A DNA stretch of 32,822 nt from the NCBI GenBank assembly GCA_031272085.1, contig JAISUN010000026.1:1-32822 (forward strand), written 5' to 3'. The notes beneath the pieces were generated by a model that was given only the letters and a program-made list of their open reading frames with translations, ran no database searches and had not been told where the DNA came from. Positions 9,041 to 15,991 of the stretch are shown here, one piece after another. Position 1 is the first letter of the stretch; each line of letters starts with the position of its first letter. The stretch is from Dysgonamonadaceae bacterium. GTDB lineage: Bacteria > Bacteroidota > Bacteroidia > Bacteroidales > Azobacteroidaceae. The position numbers and the translations under genes were made by a program.

Positions 9041-9061
9041 CAAACTATAAAACAACAAATT

Positions 9062-9670
9062 ATGCAGTTTTCAGCGCTTGCGCTCCCTGTTTTTCAACAG
9101 GCCGTAGCGGACTATCACGTAACAGACGACATTGATACGCAAATCAAAAACCCATTCAAAGAAGGAACTCTCGAAAATACTCTCTATCTGAAATGCTGGA
9201 TTGATGCAGTTCAATGGCATCTCGAAGACCTGATTCGCGACCCCGACATCGACGCCGAAGCCGCCCTCGCGCTGAAACGTAGAATCGACCATTCTAATCA
9301 GCAACGCACTGATTTAGTGGAACTTATCGACAATTATTTTCTCGAACTCTATAAAGACGTCAGCCCCTTGCCCACGGCTTCGCTCAATACCGAAAGCCCC
9401 GCCTGGGCTATCGACCGCCTCTCAATTCTCGTCCTGAAAATCTATCACTGGACTTTGGAAGCGGAAAGAACCGATATTAGCGATGAGCATAAAGCCTTTT
9501 GCATCAATAAATTAGATATACTTCTTCAACAGAGTGGCGACCTTTCGGCGGCTATCGACCAACTGTTAGACGAGATTGCGGCCGGCAAAAAATATATGAA
9601 AACCTACCGGCAAATGAAGATGTACAACGACCCCAGCCTGAATCCCGTTCTTTACGGCAAAAAACAATGA
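9062..9670 (+). CDS. DUF4254 family protein
   Basis: A 202-aa mostly helical, soluble protein without signal peptide or membrane segment. The segments NPFKEGTLENTLYLKCWIDAVQWHLEDLIRDP (first half) and IDHSNQQRTDLVELID match my memory of DUF4254, a Bacteroidetes family of unknown function usually found beside a family 9 glycosyltransferase. That context holds here: its stop codon overlaps the ATG of the glycosyltransferase (ATGA at 9667-9670). The coupling suggests a shared role in envelope glycan synthesis, but that is inference. No catalytic motif can be named. Confidence 0.8.
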   Translation: MQFSALALPVFQQAVADYHVTDDIDTQIKNPFKEGTLENTLYLKCWIDAVQWHLEDLIRDPDIDAEAALALKRRIDHSNQQRTDLVELIDNYFLELYKDVSPLPTASLNTESPAWAIDRLSILVLKIYHWTLEAERTDISDEHKAFCINKLDILLQQSGDLSAAIDQLLDEIAAGKKYMKTYRQMKMYNDPSLNPVLYGKKQ

Positions 9671-10671
9671 ACCTGACTATCGTTATCCGGCTTTCCGCAC
9701 TCGGCGATACGGCAATTTTGCTGCCCGCGCTGTATTCCGCAGCCCGCCGCTATCCCGGCGAACAGTTTGTTTTGGTAACGAAAACTCAATTTGCCCCGAT
9801 TTTCATCAACCGTCCTCCCAATCTGCAAATCGAGGGGATAGACGTTCGCGGCGGACACGCCGGTTTTCGGGGACTTATGCGCTTCATTGCACGTCTGAAA
9901 AAAATAGCCAAAGGCTACGAAAAAATCAGGATTGCCGATATGCACGGCCTGCCCCGCTCGCGGGCAATCAGCCTCGCTTTTTGGCTGAAAGGAGCGAAAA
10001 CAGCCGCAATTGACAAAGGCCGTATAGATAAATGGCGTCTTACGCGCCGCCGGAATAAAATCCTGAAACCGCTGAAAACAAGCCTGCAACGCTATTGCGA
10101 AGTTTTTGCGAAAATCGGGCTTCCAACCGAAATCACTTTCGACCGCCTGTTTCCCGAAAAACCAAAAACGGACGAAATCCGAATCGGCATTGCGCCTTTT
10201 GCCCGCCATCCGGGGAAAACGTGGAAGCCCGATAAGATGGAAAAACTGCTTCAAATGCTGACCAAGAGTGGCGATAAGCGCATTTTCCTGTTTGGAAGCG
10301 GCGCCGAAGCCCCGCAACTTGCGGCCTGGTCGCTGAAATACGCTGGCGTGGAATCGCTTGCCGGAGCGGGTTTGAGTTTCCCCGAAGAATTGGAAATTAT
10401 CAATTCCCTGTCGCTGCTCGTCGGTATGGATTCGGGAAATATGCACCTTGCCTCGCTTTGCGGCGTTCCGGTTGTTTCTATTTGGGGCGCAACTCATCCA
10501 TTTGCAGGATTTTACGGCTTTCGTCAGGCGAAGAGTAACGCCGTACAGACGGATTTGCCCTGCCGCCCCTGCTCCGTTTTCGGCAATAAACCCTGTTTCA
10601 GAGGCGATTATGCCTGCCTGAACACGATTTCGCCCGAAAAAGTTTTAGAAAAAATAAACGAAATATTATGA
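9667..10671 (+). CDS. Glycosyltransferase family 9 (heptosyltransferase-like)
   Basis: A 334-aa cytoplasmic enzyme of the GT9/heptosyltransferase family, which builds the lipopolysaccharide core from ADP-heptose or a related donor. The N-terminus IRLSALGDTAILLPALY is the standard acceptor-domain start. The C-terminal donor-domain motif is SLLVGMDSGNMHLASLCGVPVVSIWGATHPFAGFYGF. GIAPFARHPGKTWKPDKM and the RIFLFGSG strand lie where expected between the two Rossmann-like domains. The late cysteines (LPCRPCSVFGNKPCF) are also common in Bacteroidetes members. It is translationally coupled on both sides by ATGA overlaps, to DUF4254 before it and to the C-S lyase after it. The exact sugar cannot be read from the sequence. 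Confidence 0.9.
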   Translation: MNLTIVIRLSALGDTAILLPALYSAARRYPGEQFVLVTKTQFAPIFINRPPNLQIEGIDVRGGHAGFRGLMRFIARLKKIAKGYEKIRIADMHGLPRSRAISLAFWLKGAKTAAIDKGRIDKWRLTRRRNKILKPLKTSLQRYCEVFAKIGLPTEITFDRLFPEKPKTDEIRIGIAPFARHPGKTWKPDKMEKLLQMLTKSGDKRIFLFGSGAEAPQLAAWSLKYAGVESLAGAGLSFPEELEIINSLSLLVGMDSGNMHLASLCGVPVVSIWGATHPFAGFYGFRQAKSNAVQTDLPCRPCSVFGNKPCFRGDYACLNTISPEKVLEKINEIL

Positions 10672-11834
10672 TAAAATACGATTTTGACGAGATAATTGAC
10701 CGCCGAGGCAGCGGAGCCTTGAAAACCGACTTGCTCACAGAGCGTTACGGCCGCGATGACCTGACAGCCCTCTGGGTTGCCGACATGGATTTCCGTTGCG
10801 GCAATTTCATCGTGGAAGCCCTGATAGAACGCTGCAAACACGGCATTTTTGGCTACAATATTACTCCCGATTCATATCTCGATTCGATAATCGGCTGGGT
10901 TGGACGGCAGCACGGCTGGGCGATTGAAAAGCAGTGGTTGAGTTACATTCCCGGAATCGTGAAGGGCATTGCGCTTGCGATAATGAAATTTACCCGTCCG
11001 GGCGATAAAGTTATCATACAACCGCCTGTGTATCATCCTTTTCGCTTGGTTCCGCAAATGCAGGGACGCGAAGTGGTTTACAACTCGCTGATTGAAGAAA
11101 ACGACCGCTACCGTATGGACTTGGAAGGCCTGAAACGCTGTATCGACGCCAATTGCAAGATTTTAATCCTCTGCAATCCCCATAATCCGGCCGGCATCGT
11201 CTGGGACAAAGACACGCTTTGCGAATTGGCCGATATTTGCCTGAAACACAATATTTTAGTACTTTCCGACGAAATTCACGCCGATATGGGGATTTTCGGT
11301 CATCGGCATCTGCCCTTTGCCACAGTTTCGGAGGCCGCCGCGCAGAACAGCATTACCTTTATGGCGCCGAGTAAAACCTTCAATATCGCGGGGATAGTGA
11401 GTTCCTATTCCATTATTCCAAATCCCGAACTCCGCCGCGGGTTTTATGATTTCCTGAAATCGGGCGAGTTGGACGAAGGCACGATTTTTGCCTACGTCGC
11501 TACCGAAGCGGCTTACACGAAAGGCGAAGAGTGGATGCGCCAAATGCTCCGCTATGTCGAAGAAAACATTCTTTTTGTGGATAACTACCTGAAAACCAAT
11601 ATCCCGCAGATAAAAGCCGTAATTCCCGAAGCCTCGTTTTTGCTCTGGCTCGATTGCCGCGATTTGCAGTTAAGCCAAAAAGATTTGGTTTCGCTATTTG
11701 TGGAACGCGCCCATCTTGCGCTTAACGACGGCGAAATGTTCGGAGCCGAAGGCCGCGGATTTATGCGCCTGAACATCGGAACGCCACGTGCTGTGCTGGC
11801 GCAGGCGCTGGAACGCTTGAAATCCGCATTGTAA
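10668..11834 (+). CDS. patB: PatB/MalY-family C-S lyase (PLP-dependent cystathionine beta-lyase)
   Basis: A 388-aa fold-type I PLP enzyme of the PatB/MalY group, which cleaves the C-S bond of cystathionine or cysteine conjugates to give a thiol, pyruvate and ammonia. The N-terminus DFDEIIDRRGSGALKTD and LTALWVADMDFR are diagnostic of this group against other aminotransferases. ILCNPHNPAGIVW and VLSDEIHADM carry the PLP-contacting residues, and the lysine that would bind PLP is K236 in APSKTFNIAGI. The C-terminal GEGRG-like segment (GAEGRGFMRLNIGTPR) holds the substrate-carboxylate arginine. It is the last gene of the plus-strand run and ends just before a bidirectional terminator. Confidence 0.9.
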   Translation: MIKYDFDEIIDRRGSGALKTDLLTERYGRDDLTALWVADMDFRCGNFIVEALIERCKHGIFGYNITPDSYLDSIIGWVGRQHGWAIEKQWLSYIPGIVKGIALAIMKFTRPGDKVIIQPPVYHPFRLVPQMQGREVVYNSLIEENDRYRMDLEGLKRCIDANCKILILCNPHNPAGIVWDKDTLCELADICLKHNILVLSDEIHADMGIFGHRHLPFATVSEAAAQNSITFMAPSKTFNIAGIVSSYSIIPNPELRRGFYDFLKSGELDEGTIFAYVATEAAYTKGEEWMRQMLRYVEENILFVDNYLKTNIPQIKAVIPEASFLLWLDCRDLQLSQKDLVSLFVERAHLALNDGEMFGAEGRGFMRLNIGTPRAVLAQALERLKSAL

Positions 11835-11850
11835 GGGCAATTCTTATAAT

Positions 11851-11875
11851 AAAGGGGTAATCAAATTACCCCTTT
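11851..11875. terminator. Bidirectional rho-independent terminator between patB and ahpF
   Basis: Perfect inverted repeat with 11-bp arms (AAAGGGGTAAT and ATTACCCCTTT) and a 3-base loop. T-rich sequence follows on both strands. It serves the convergent genes patB and ahpF and includes the ahpF stop codon. Confidence 0.85.
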
Positions 11876-13411
11876 TATCCTGTCTTCAAATGCCGACAGA
11901 GCCGCTTTTGCACCTTCGCCCATCGCGATAATTATCTGCTTGTAAGGAACAGTGCTTACGTCGCCCGCGGCATAGACGCCCGGCTGCGAAGTGTGGCAAT
12001 GAGCGTCGGTTTCTATCTCGCCGAAGCGGTTTACTGCAACTAAATCCTTGAACGGCATACCGTTAGCCGCAAGTCCGATTTGCACGAAAACTCCGTCGAG
12101 GGCGATTACCCGCTCCTGCTCCGTTTTGCGGTCTTTCACGCGGATTCCGGTTACTTTTTCGCCGTTTCCTTCTATCGCCGTTGTCTGCGAAGATGTGAAA
12201 ATTTCGACATTCGGAAGGCTTTTTGCCTTTTCCTGCAACACATTATCGGCTTTCAGTTCGTCGAGAAACTCAAAAACTGTAACTTTTGAGCAGATTCCGG
12301 CAAGGTCGATGGCCGCTTCTATTCCCGAATTGCCTCCGCCGACTACGGCAACCTGTTTCCCTTTGTAAAAGGGGCCGTCGCAATGCGGGCAAAAAGCCAC
12401 ACCGCGGCCTATATATTCCGATTCGCCCGGCACGTTCAGCCGCCGCCAACTTGCTCCGGCAGCGATGATTACGGCAGGAGCTGAAAATTTCTCGCCGCCC
12501 GCTGCGTAAACGATTTTTCCGTTGCCGCCTGTTTCGATTTTCTCGACTTTCCTAAATTCCAATAAATCAACGGAATAGGCTTCGAGATGAGTTTTCAGGT
12601 CGGCGGCAAGTTTTTCGCCGGTAGTGTAGGGAACCGAAATCAGGTTTTCGATGCCGACAGTTTCTTTTACCTGACCGCCCGCTTTTTCGGCTAAAACGGC
12701 CGTTTTCAGGCCTTTGCGGGCAGAATATATCGCGGCTGAACTTCCGGCAGGCCCGGCTCCGACGACAATCACATCGTAATTTTTTATTTCAGAGGCCTGC
12801 GTCTGCGGTTCGGAGCCGTATTTGGCTTCGAGTTTTTGCAGCAGTTCGCCGAAACTCGATTTTCCCACGTGCAGCAGTTCGCCGTCGGCAAAAACCGAAG
12901 GTACGGCCTGAATTTTCAGAGCATCGGCTTCTTCCTGATTTATCGCGCCGTCCACCATTTCGTGGCTGACGTTTTTGTTCAGTATCGCCATAAGGTTCAG
13001 AGCCTGAACAACATCGGGACAGTTGGTGCAAGACAGCGAAACGTAAGTCGAGAGCCGGATTTTCCCTTTCAGGGCTTTTACGCGGCGGCAAACAGCCTCG
13101 TCGGGAATGTTTTTGCCCTTTCCGTCGCTGTTGAGAATGGCCATTAGGAGCGATGTAAACTCGTGTCCGCCGGGGACGCCACGGAACGCAACCCCGGTAT
13201 TTTCCCCGTTTTTCAACAGGGAAAATTCCAGAGTTCCGCCGTCGGCCGCAGTGAGGGCGATGTGGTCGGAACATTCGGCAACCTCGCCGAGGAGTTCCAT
13301 AAGTTCCGACCGGTTTTCGTGCGTGGGAGCGGCTTTCGCAGCCAGCACAAAATCCGCCTTCAAATCGGCAAAAATGCCTTTTAACTGTTGTTTAAAAGCG
13401 TCGTCAAGCAT
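11861..13411 (-). CDS. ahpF: Alkyl hydroperoxide reductase subunit F
   Basis: A 516-aa flavoprotein disulfide reductase that passes electrons from NADH to AhpC. Three parts are visible: an N-terminal tandem thioredoxin-like domain with the relay pair C128/C131 (SLSCTNCPDV), an FAD-binding segment (VVGAGPAGSSAA, glycine motif at 218-223), and the thioredoxin-reductase-like core with redox pair C340/C343 (VAFCPHCDGPF) next to the pyridine-nucleotide motif VVGGGNSGIEAA. Length is near the family norm (about 520 aa). It lies 4 bases downstream of ahpC and is clearly in one operon with it, ending in the shared terminator. Confidence 0.96.
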   Translation of the reverse strand: MLDDAFKQQLKGIFADLKADFVLAAKAAPTHENRSELMELLGEVAECSDHIALTAADGGTLEFSLLKNGENTGVAFRGVPGGHEFTSLLMAILNSDGKGKNIPDEAVCRRVKALKGKIRLSTYVSLSCTNCPDVVQALNLMAILNKNVSHEMVDGAINQEEADALKIQAVPSVFADGELLHVGKSSFGELLQKLEAKYGSEPQTQASEIKNYDVIVVGAGPAGSSAAIYSARKGLKTAVLAEKAGGQVKETVGIENLISVPYTTGEKLAADLKTHLEAYSVDLLEFRKVEKIETGGNGKIVYAAGGEKFSAPAVIIAAGASWRRLNVPGESEYIGRGVAFCPHCDGPFYKGKQVAVVGGGNSGIEAAIDLAGICSKVTVFEFLDELKADNVLQEKAKSLPNVEIFTSSQTTAIEGNGEKVTGIRVKDRKTEQERVIALDGVFVQIGLAANGMPFKDLVAVNRFGEIETDAHCHTSQPGVYAAGDVSTVPYKQIIIAMGEGAKAALSAFEDRIKGVI

Positions 13412-13415
13412 AGCG

Positions 13416-13982
13416 TCAGATTTTGCCGACTAAATCAATACTTGGTTTGAGCGTCGATGCGCCTTTTTGCCATTTTGCGGGGCAAACTTCGTCGGGATGG
13501 GCGGCCACAAACAGGGCTGCTTCAACCTTGCGGAGCAGTTCGTCGGCGTTGCGGCCGATATTGTTGTCGTGGATTTCCACAACCTTCACTTTTCCTTCGG
13601 GATTGACGACAAAAGTGCCGCGGTAGGCCATTCCGTCTTCTTCGATATGAACTCCGAAAGCGCGGGTCAAAATCCCGGTCGGGTCGGCCAACATCGGGTA
13701 CCGGATTTTTTTGATGGTATCCGAAGCGTCGTGCCAGGCCTTGTGAACGAAGTGTGAATCGGCGCTGACGGAATAAACCTCAACTCCAAGATTCTTGAAC
13801 TGTTCGTATTTGTCGGCCATATCGCCGAGTTCGGTGGGGCAAACGAAGGTAAAATCGGCCGGATAGAAGAAAAATACAGCCCATTTGCCGAGTACGTCTT
13901 TGTCTGTAACGGTCTTGAACGCGCCGTTCTGGTAAGCCTGAACCTTAAATTCGGGCATCTGCGAATTGATAATTGCTTGCAT
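13416..13982 (-). CDS. ahpC: Peroxiredoxin, alkyl hydroperoxide reductase subunit C
   Basis: A 188-aa typical 2-Cys peroxiredoxin that reduces hydrogen peroxide, organic peroxides and peroxynitrite. The peroxidatic cysteine is C48 in PADFTFVCPTELGD and the resolving cysteine is C167 in HPDEVCPAKW; both match the AhpC subfamily. It is the first gene of the ahpCF operon. Upstream lies a good Bacteroidetes promoter (TATCTTTG with TTG 20 bases before it) and an AT-rich stretch with a 16-bp direct repeat. Peroxide-responsive OxyR control is known for ahpCF in Bacteroides, but I could not identify a convincing OxyR site. Confidence 0.97.
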   Translation of the reverse strand: MQAIINSQMPEFKVQAYQNGAFKTVTDKDVLGKWAVFFFYPADFTFVCPTELGDMADKYEQFKNLGVEVYSVSADSHFVHKAWHDASDTIKKIRYPMLADPTGILTRAFGVHIEEDGMAYRGTFVVNPEGKVKVVEIHDNNIGRNADELLRKVEAALFVAAHPDEVCPAKWQKGASTLKPSIDLVGKI

Positions 13983-14030
13983 AATGTTTTATTTTTTTTA
14001 AGTTAATAAATTTGTTTTTCAAACACAATG

Positions 14031-14038
14031 CAAAGATA
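14031..14038 (-). promoter_or_regulatory. -7 box of the ahpCF operon (TATCTTTG)
   Basis: Matches TAnnTTTG on the minus strand about 49 bases before the ahpC start, with TTG at 14059-14061 giving a 20-base spacer. Confidence 0.7.
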
Positions 14039-14060
14039 ATTTGATTATCAATATAAATCA

Positions 14061-14097
14061 AATCAATAAAATTTATAAAATAATCAATAAAATTTAT
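14061..14097. repeat. Two 16-bp direct repeats, period 21 bp, upstream of ahpC
   Basis: AATCAATAAAATTTAT occurs at 14061-14076 and again exactly at 14082-14097. The 21-bp period equals two helical turns. The first copy overlaps the -33 region of the ahpC promoter; the second abuts the stop codon of the LuxR-type gene. It may be an operator or simply AT-rich repeat sequence. Confidence 0.6.
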
Positions 14098-14753
14098 TAT
14101 GCCAGATTGCGAATCCAGTTGTTCAAGTTTTCTTCTTTGTTCAGATTTAGTTTCTTTTTTAGTTTATTTTTCTGCACTTTTACCGTTTCGTGGCCAACGT
14201 GGAGGATTTCGGAAATCTCTTTGTTGGTCAGGCCGAGGTAGATGAAAACGCTGTATTTGAGGTCGATATGCGTCAGTTTTTTTGGTGCGGCTTTTTCTAT
14301 GAGGCGGTCGTAGAAATCATGGTTTATTTCCAACAGCAGGCGTTTGATGCTGTCGTAATCTTTGTCCAAACTCTGGTCGCTTTTGACCACGTTTACGAGT
14401 TCAAGATGTTCTTCATTTTCGCCGAGGCGGTTTGTGAGGCGTGTAATCAGTTCGTTTTTGCGGTTTATTTGCATATTAGTTGCCAGCACTTTCCGTTGCA
14501 GTTTCTCATTTTCCTGAATCTGGATGCGGTTTTGCTGTTCGGCAAGTTCTTTTTGCATTTTTTTGCGGCGCAGCGCAATGAGCAAATACACGATTGCCGC
14601 CAGAAGAATGAGTACCAAAATGGCGCAAATAGACAAATAATAACGGGGAACCATACCAATATTTGAGGTTCCCGCGATGAAGTTTTGCGCAAACTCCCCT
14701 GACAGAGCCGGTTTTATTCCAAATGCAGCAGTTACGTAGTTAGTTATGTTCAT
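14097..14753 (-). CDS. Membrane-anchored LuxR-type (GerE HTH) regulator
   Basis: A 218-aa protein with a short N-terminal segment (about 36 residues), one strong membrane helix (about 37-61, YYLSICAILVLILLAAIVYL), then a charged coiled coil (about 63-115, KKMQKELAEQQNRIQIQENEK onward) and a C-terminal LuxR-type DNA-binding domain (about 155-205). Its helix-turn-helix reads LGLTNKEISEILHVGHETVK, followed by the basic VQKNKLKKKLNL. Many Bacteroidetes proteins have this order but carry N-terminal TPR repeats, which are absent here, so it looks like a short version. It is the last gene of the minus-strand cluster and has its own promoter box, so it is a candidate regulator of the duplicated cassettes upstream; that link is inferred from position only. 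Confidence 0.8.
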   Translation of the reverse strand: MNITNYVTAAFGIKPALSGEFAQNFIAGTSNIGMVPRYYLSICAILVLILLAAIVYLLIALRRKKMQKELAEQQNRIQIQENEKLQRKVLATNMQINRKNELITRLTNRLGENEEHLELVNVVKSDQSLDKDYDSIKRLLLEINHDFYDRLIEKAAPKKLTHIDLKYSVFIYLGLTNKEISEILHVGHETVKVQKNKLKKKLNLNKEENLNNWIRNLA

Positions 14754-14782
14754 GTCATCCCATTATTTAAAAATAATAATGG

Positions 14783-14790
14783 CAAATATA
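14783..14790 (-). promoter_or_regulatory. -7 box of the LuxR-type gene (TATATTTG)
   Basis: TAnnTTTG match on the minus strand 29 bases before the start codon, with TTG at 14812-14814 (21-base spacer). Confidence 0.6.
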
Positions 14791-14847
14791 ATAAATTTTT
14801 GATAAAAACCGCAAATTTTGGAATTTTTTTTATCTTTTTTGATAATA

Positions 14848-15810
14848 TTATAGCCCCCAATCGTGAAATTCTTCGTCAATATACTGTCGCTGGCGGTCGA
14901 GGAAGCGCAATTTTACGATTTCGTTCGACAGAGTAATCAGCGAGGCATATCGTTTCTGATTGTTGAACCATTTGTGGTATTCTAACCGGTTTTCGCCGAC
15001 GGGGATTAAGGTCAGGTCGCCGTCGAAATCCCATTTTTGCGTGAGGGTTTCGTTGATTCTGCCCCCGACGAGGGTGTTGTGTTCGACGTTCAGTAGCGAG
15101 AGGTAATAAACCGTTTCGTTGCCGTTCGCGTCCATTCCGGTCTTCATCTGGCGTTCCATCTTGTCGAGCAGTGCTTTCAGGTCGCTTTTTATGAGGTCTG
15201 ATTCTTTGACCGTCATTTTGTTGCAATTTCTGAAATAGCGTATTTCGTCGATGGTGTCTGTTACTAAGTTTTTCGAGATGATAAATTCGAGTTTTGCTTT
15301 GCGGACGCGGTTTTGCGCTATTTTTACGCGGCAGTCCTCGATGATTTCCGGCATGACGAGTTTTCCGAAACTTGGGCAGGCGAAGTCGAAATCGCGTTTG
15401 TATTTGTACCTGAAATACAGGAAACGGAACAGGTTTTCAAACTCGGCGGCCTGATAAAGGCGGATTGTGTTGGCGGTCATCATTACCGCAGGCGACGCCT
15501 CTTTTGCCAGATTTTGCTGGAAATTGACATATCGCATCAGGCAAACTTCGAGTTCGTCAAGCGGGCCGTTTTCGCCGTTTTTTCCAAAATCTGCAACACT
15601 GTGGAATATTTCATCGACAGAAAAATTCAGTTTTTGCGACAAAAAGCAAAGTTCGTCCAACTGATAGGCAATTTCGCCGCGCAAGCGTCGGTAAGCCGAT
15701 TCCTTGGCGATATCCATGTTTTCAACAATCCAGTGGATAGGCTTCTCGCCTTCGGGGATTGATTCCGCGATTTTTCGCGTAATGAGCGTGTTTAATGCTG
15801 TAATATCCAT
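14848..15810 (-). CDS. Putative HTH-type regulator of unknown family
   Basis: A 320-aa soluble protein. Residues about 25-70 look like an XRE/BetR-type helix-turn-helix (IHWIVENMDIAKESAYRRLR, then IAYQLDELCFLSQKLNFSVDEIF), a fold that binds DNA. The remaining 250 residues are helical in the middle and more beta-rich near the end (VYYLSLLNVEHNTLVGGRIN), without a motif I can name; this part may sense a ligand or partner. It has no signal peptide or membrane helix, so it acts in the cytoplasm. It lies between the second-transcribed surface cassette and the LuxR-type gene, each with its own promoter box, suggesting a regulatory pair for the cassettes. Function beyond probable DNA binding is inference. 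Confidence 0.65.
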   Translation of the reverse strand: MDITALNTLITRKIAESIPEGEKPIHWIVENMDIAKESAYRRLRGEIAYQLDELCFLSQKLNFSVDEIFHSVADFGKNGENGPLDELEVCLMRYVNFQQNLAKEASPAVMMTANTIRLYQAAEFENLFRFLYFRYKYKRDFDFACPSFGKLVMPEIIEDCRVKIAQNRVRKAKLEFIISKNLVTDTIDEIRYFRNCNKMTVKESDLIKSDLKALLDKMERQMKTGMDANGNETVYYLSLLNVEHNTLVGGRINETLTQKWDFDGDLTLIPVGENRLEYHKWFNNQKRYASLITLSNEIVKLRFLDRQRQYIDEEFHDWGL

Positions 15811-15847
15811 ACTCTCTAATTTTTTTAGTAATTCCCTAAAATTTTTG

Positions 15848-15855
15848 CAAAAATA
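15848..15855 (-). promoter_or_regulatory. -7 box of the 320-aa HTH gene (TATTTTTG)
   Basis: Minus-strand TAnnTTTG match 38 bases before the start codon; TTG at 15875-15877 gives a 19-base spacer. Confidence 0.6.
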
Positions 15856-15925
15856 GAAATTTATTTTATAAAATCAAAGAAAATGAGTAATTTTTTTCAA
15901 AAATTTGCTAAAAATCTTAAAAAAT

Positions 15926-15961
15926 AATGAAAAATAAGAGCCACGACTCACGCCGCAGCTC
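15926..15961 (-). terminator. Terminator after cassette 1
   Basis: In minus-strand RNA a 10-bp stem (arms GAGCTGCGGC and GTCGTGGCTC, three G-U pairs) closes a GTGA tetraloop at 15938-15961 and is followed by a T-rich run. It lies 30 bases after the type A gene stop. Confidence 0.75.
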
Positions 15962-15991
15962 CACCAAATAAATATTCAGATTGATTTTGTA

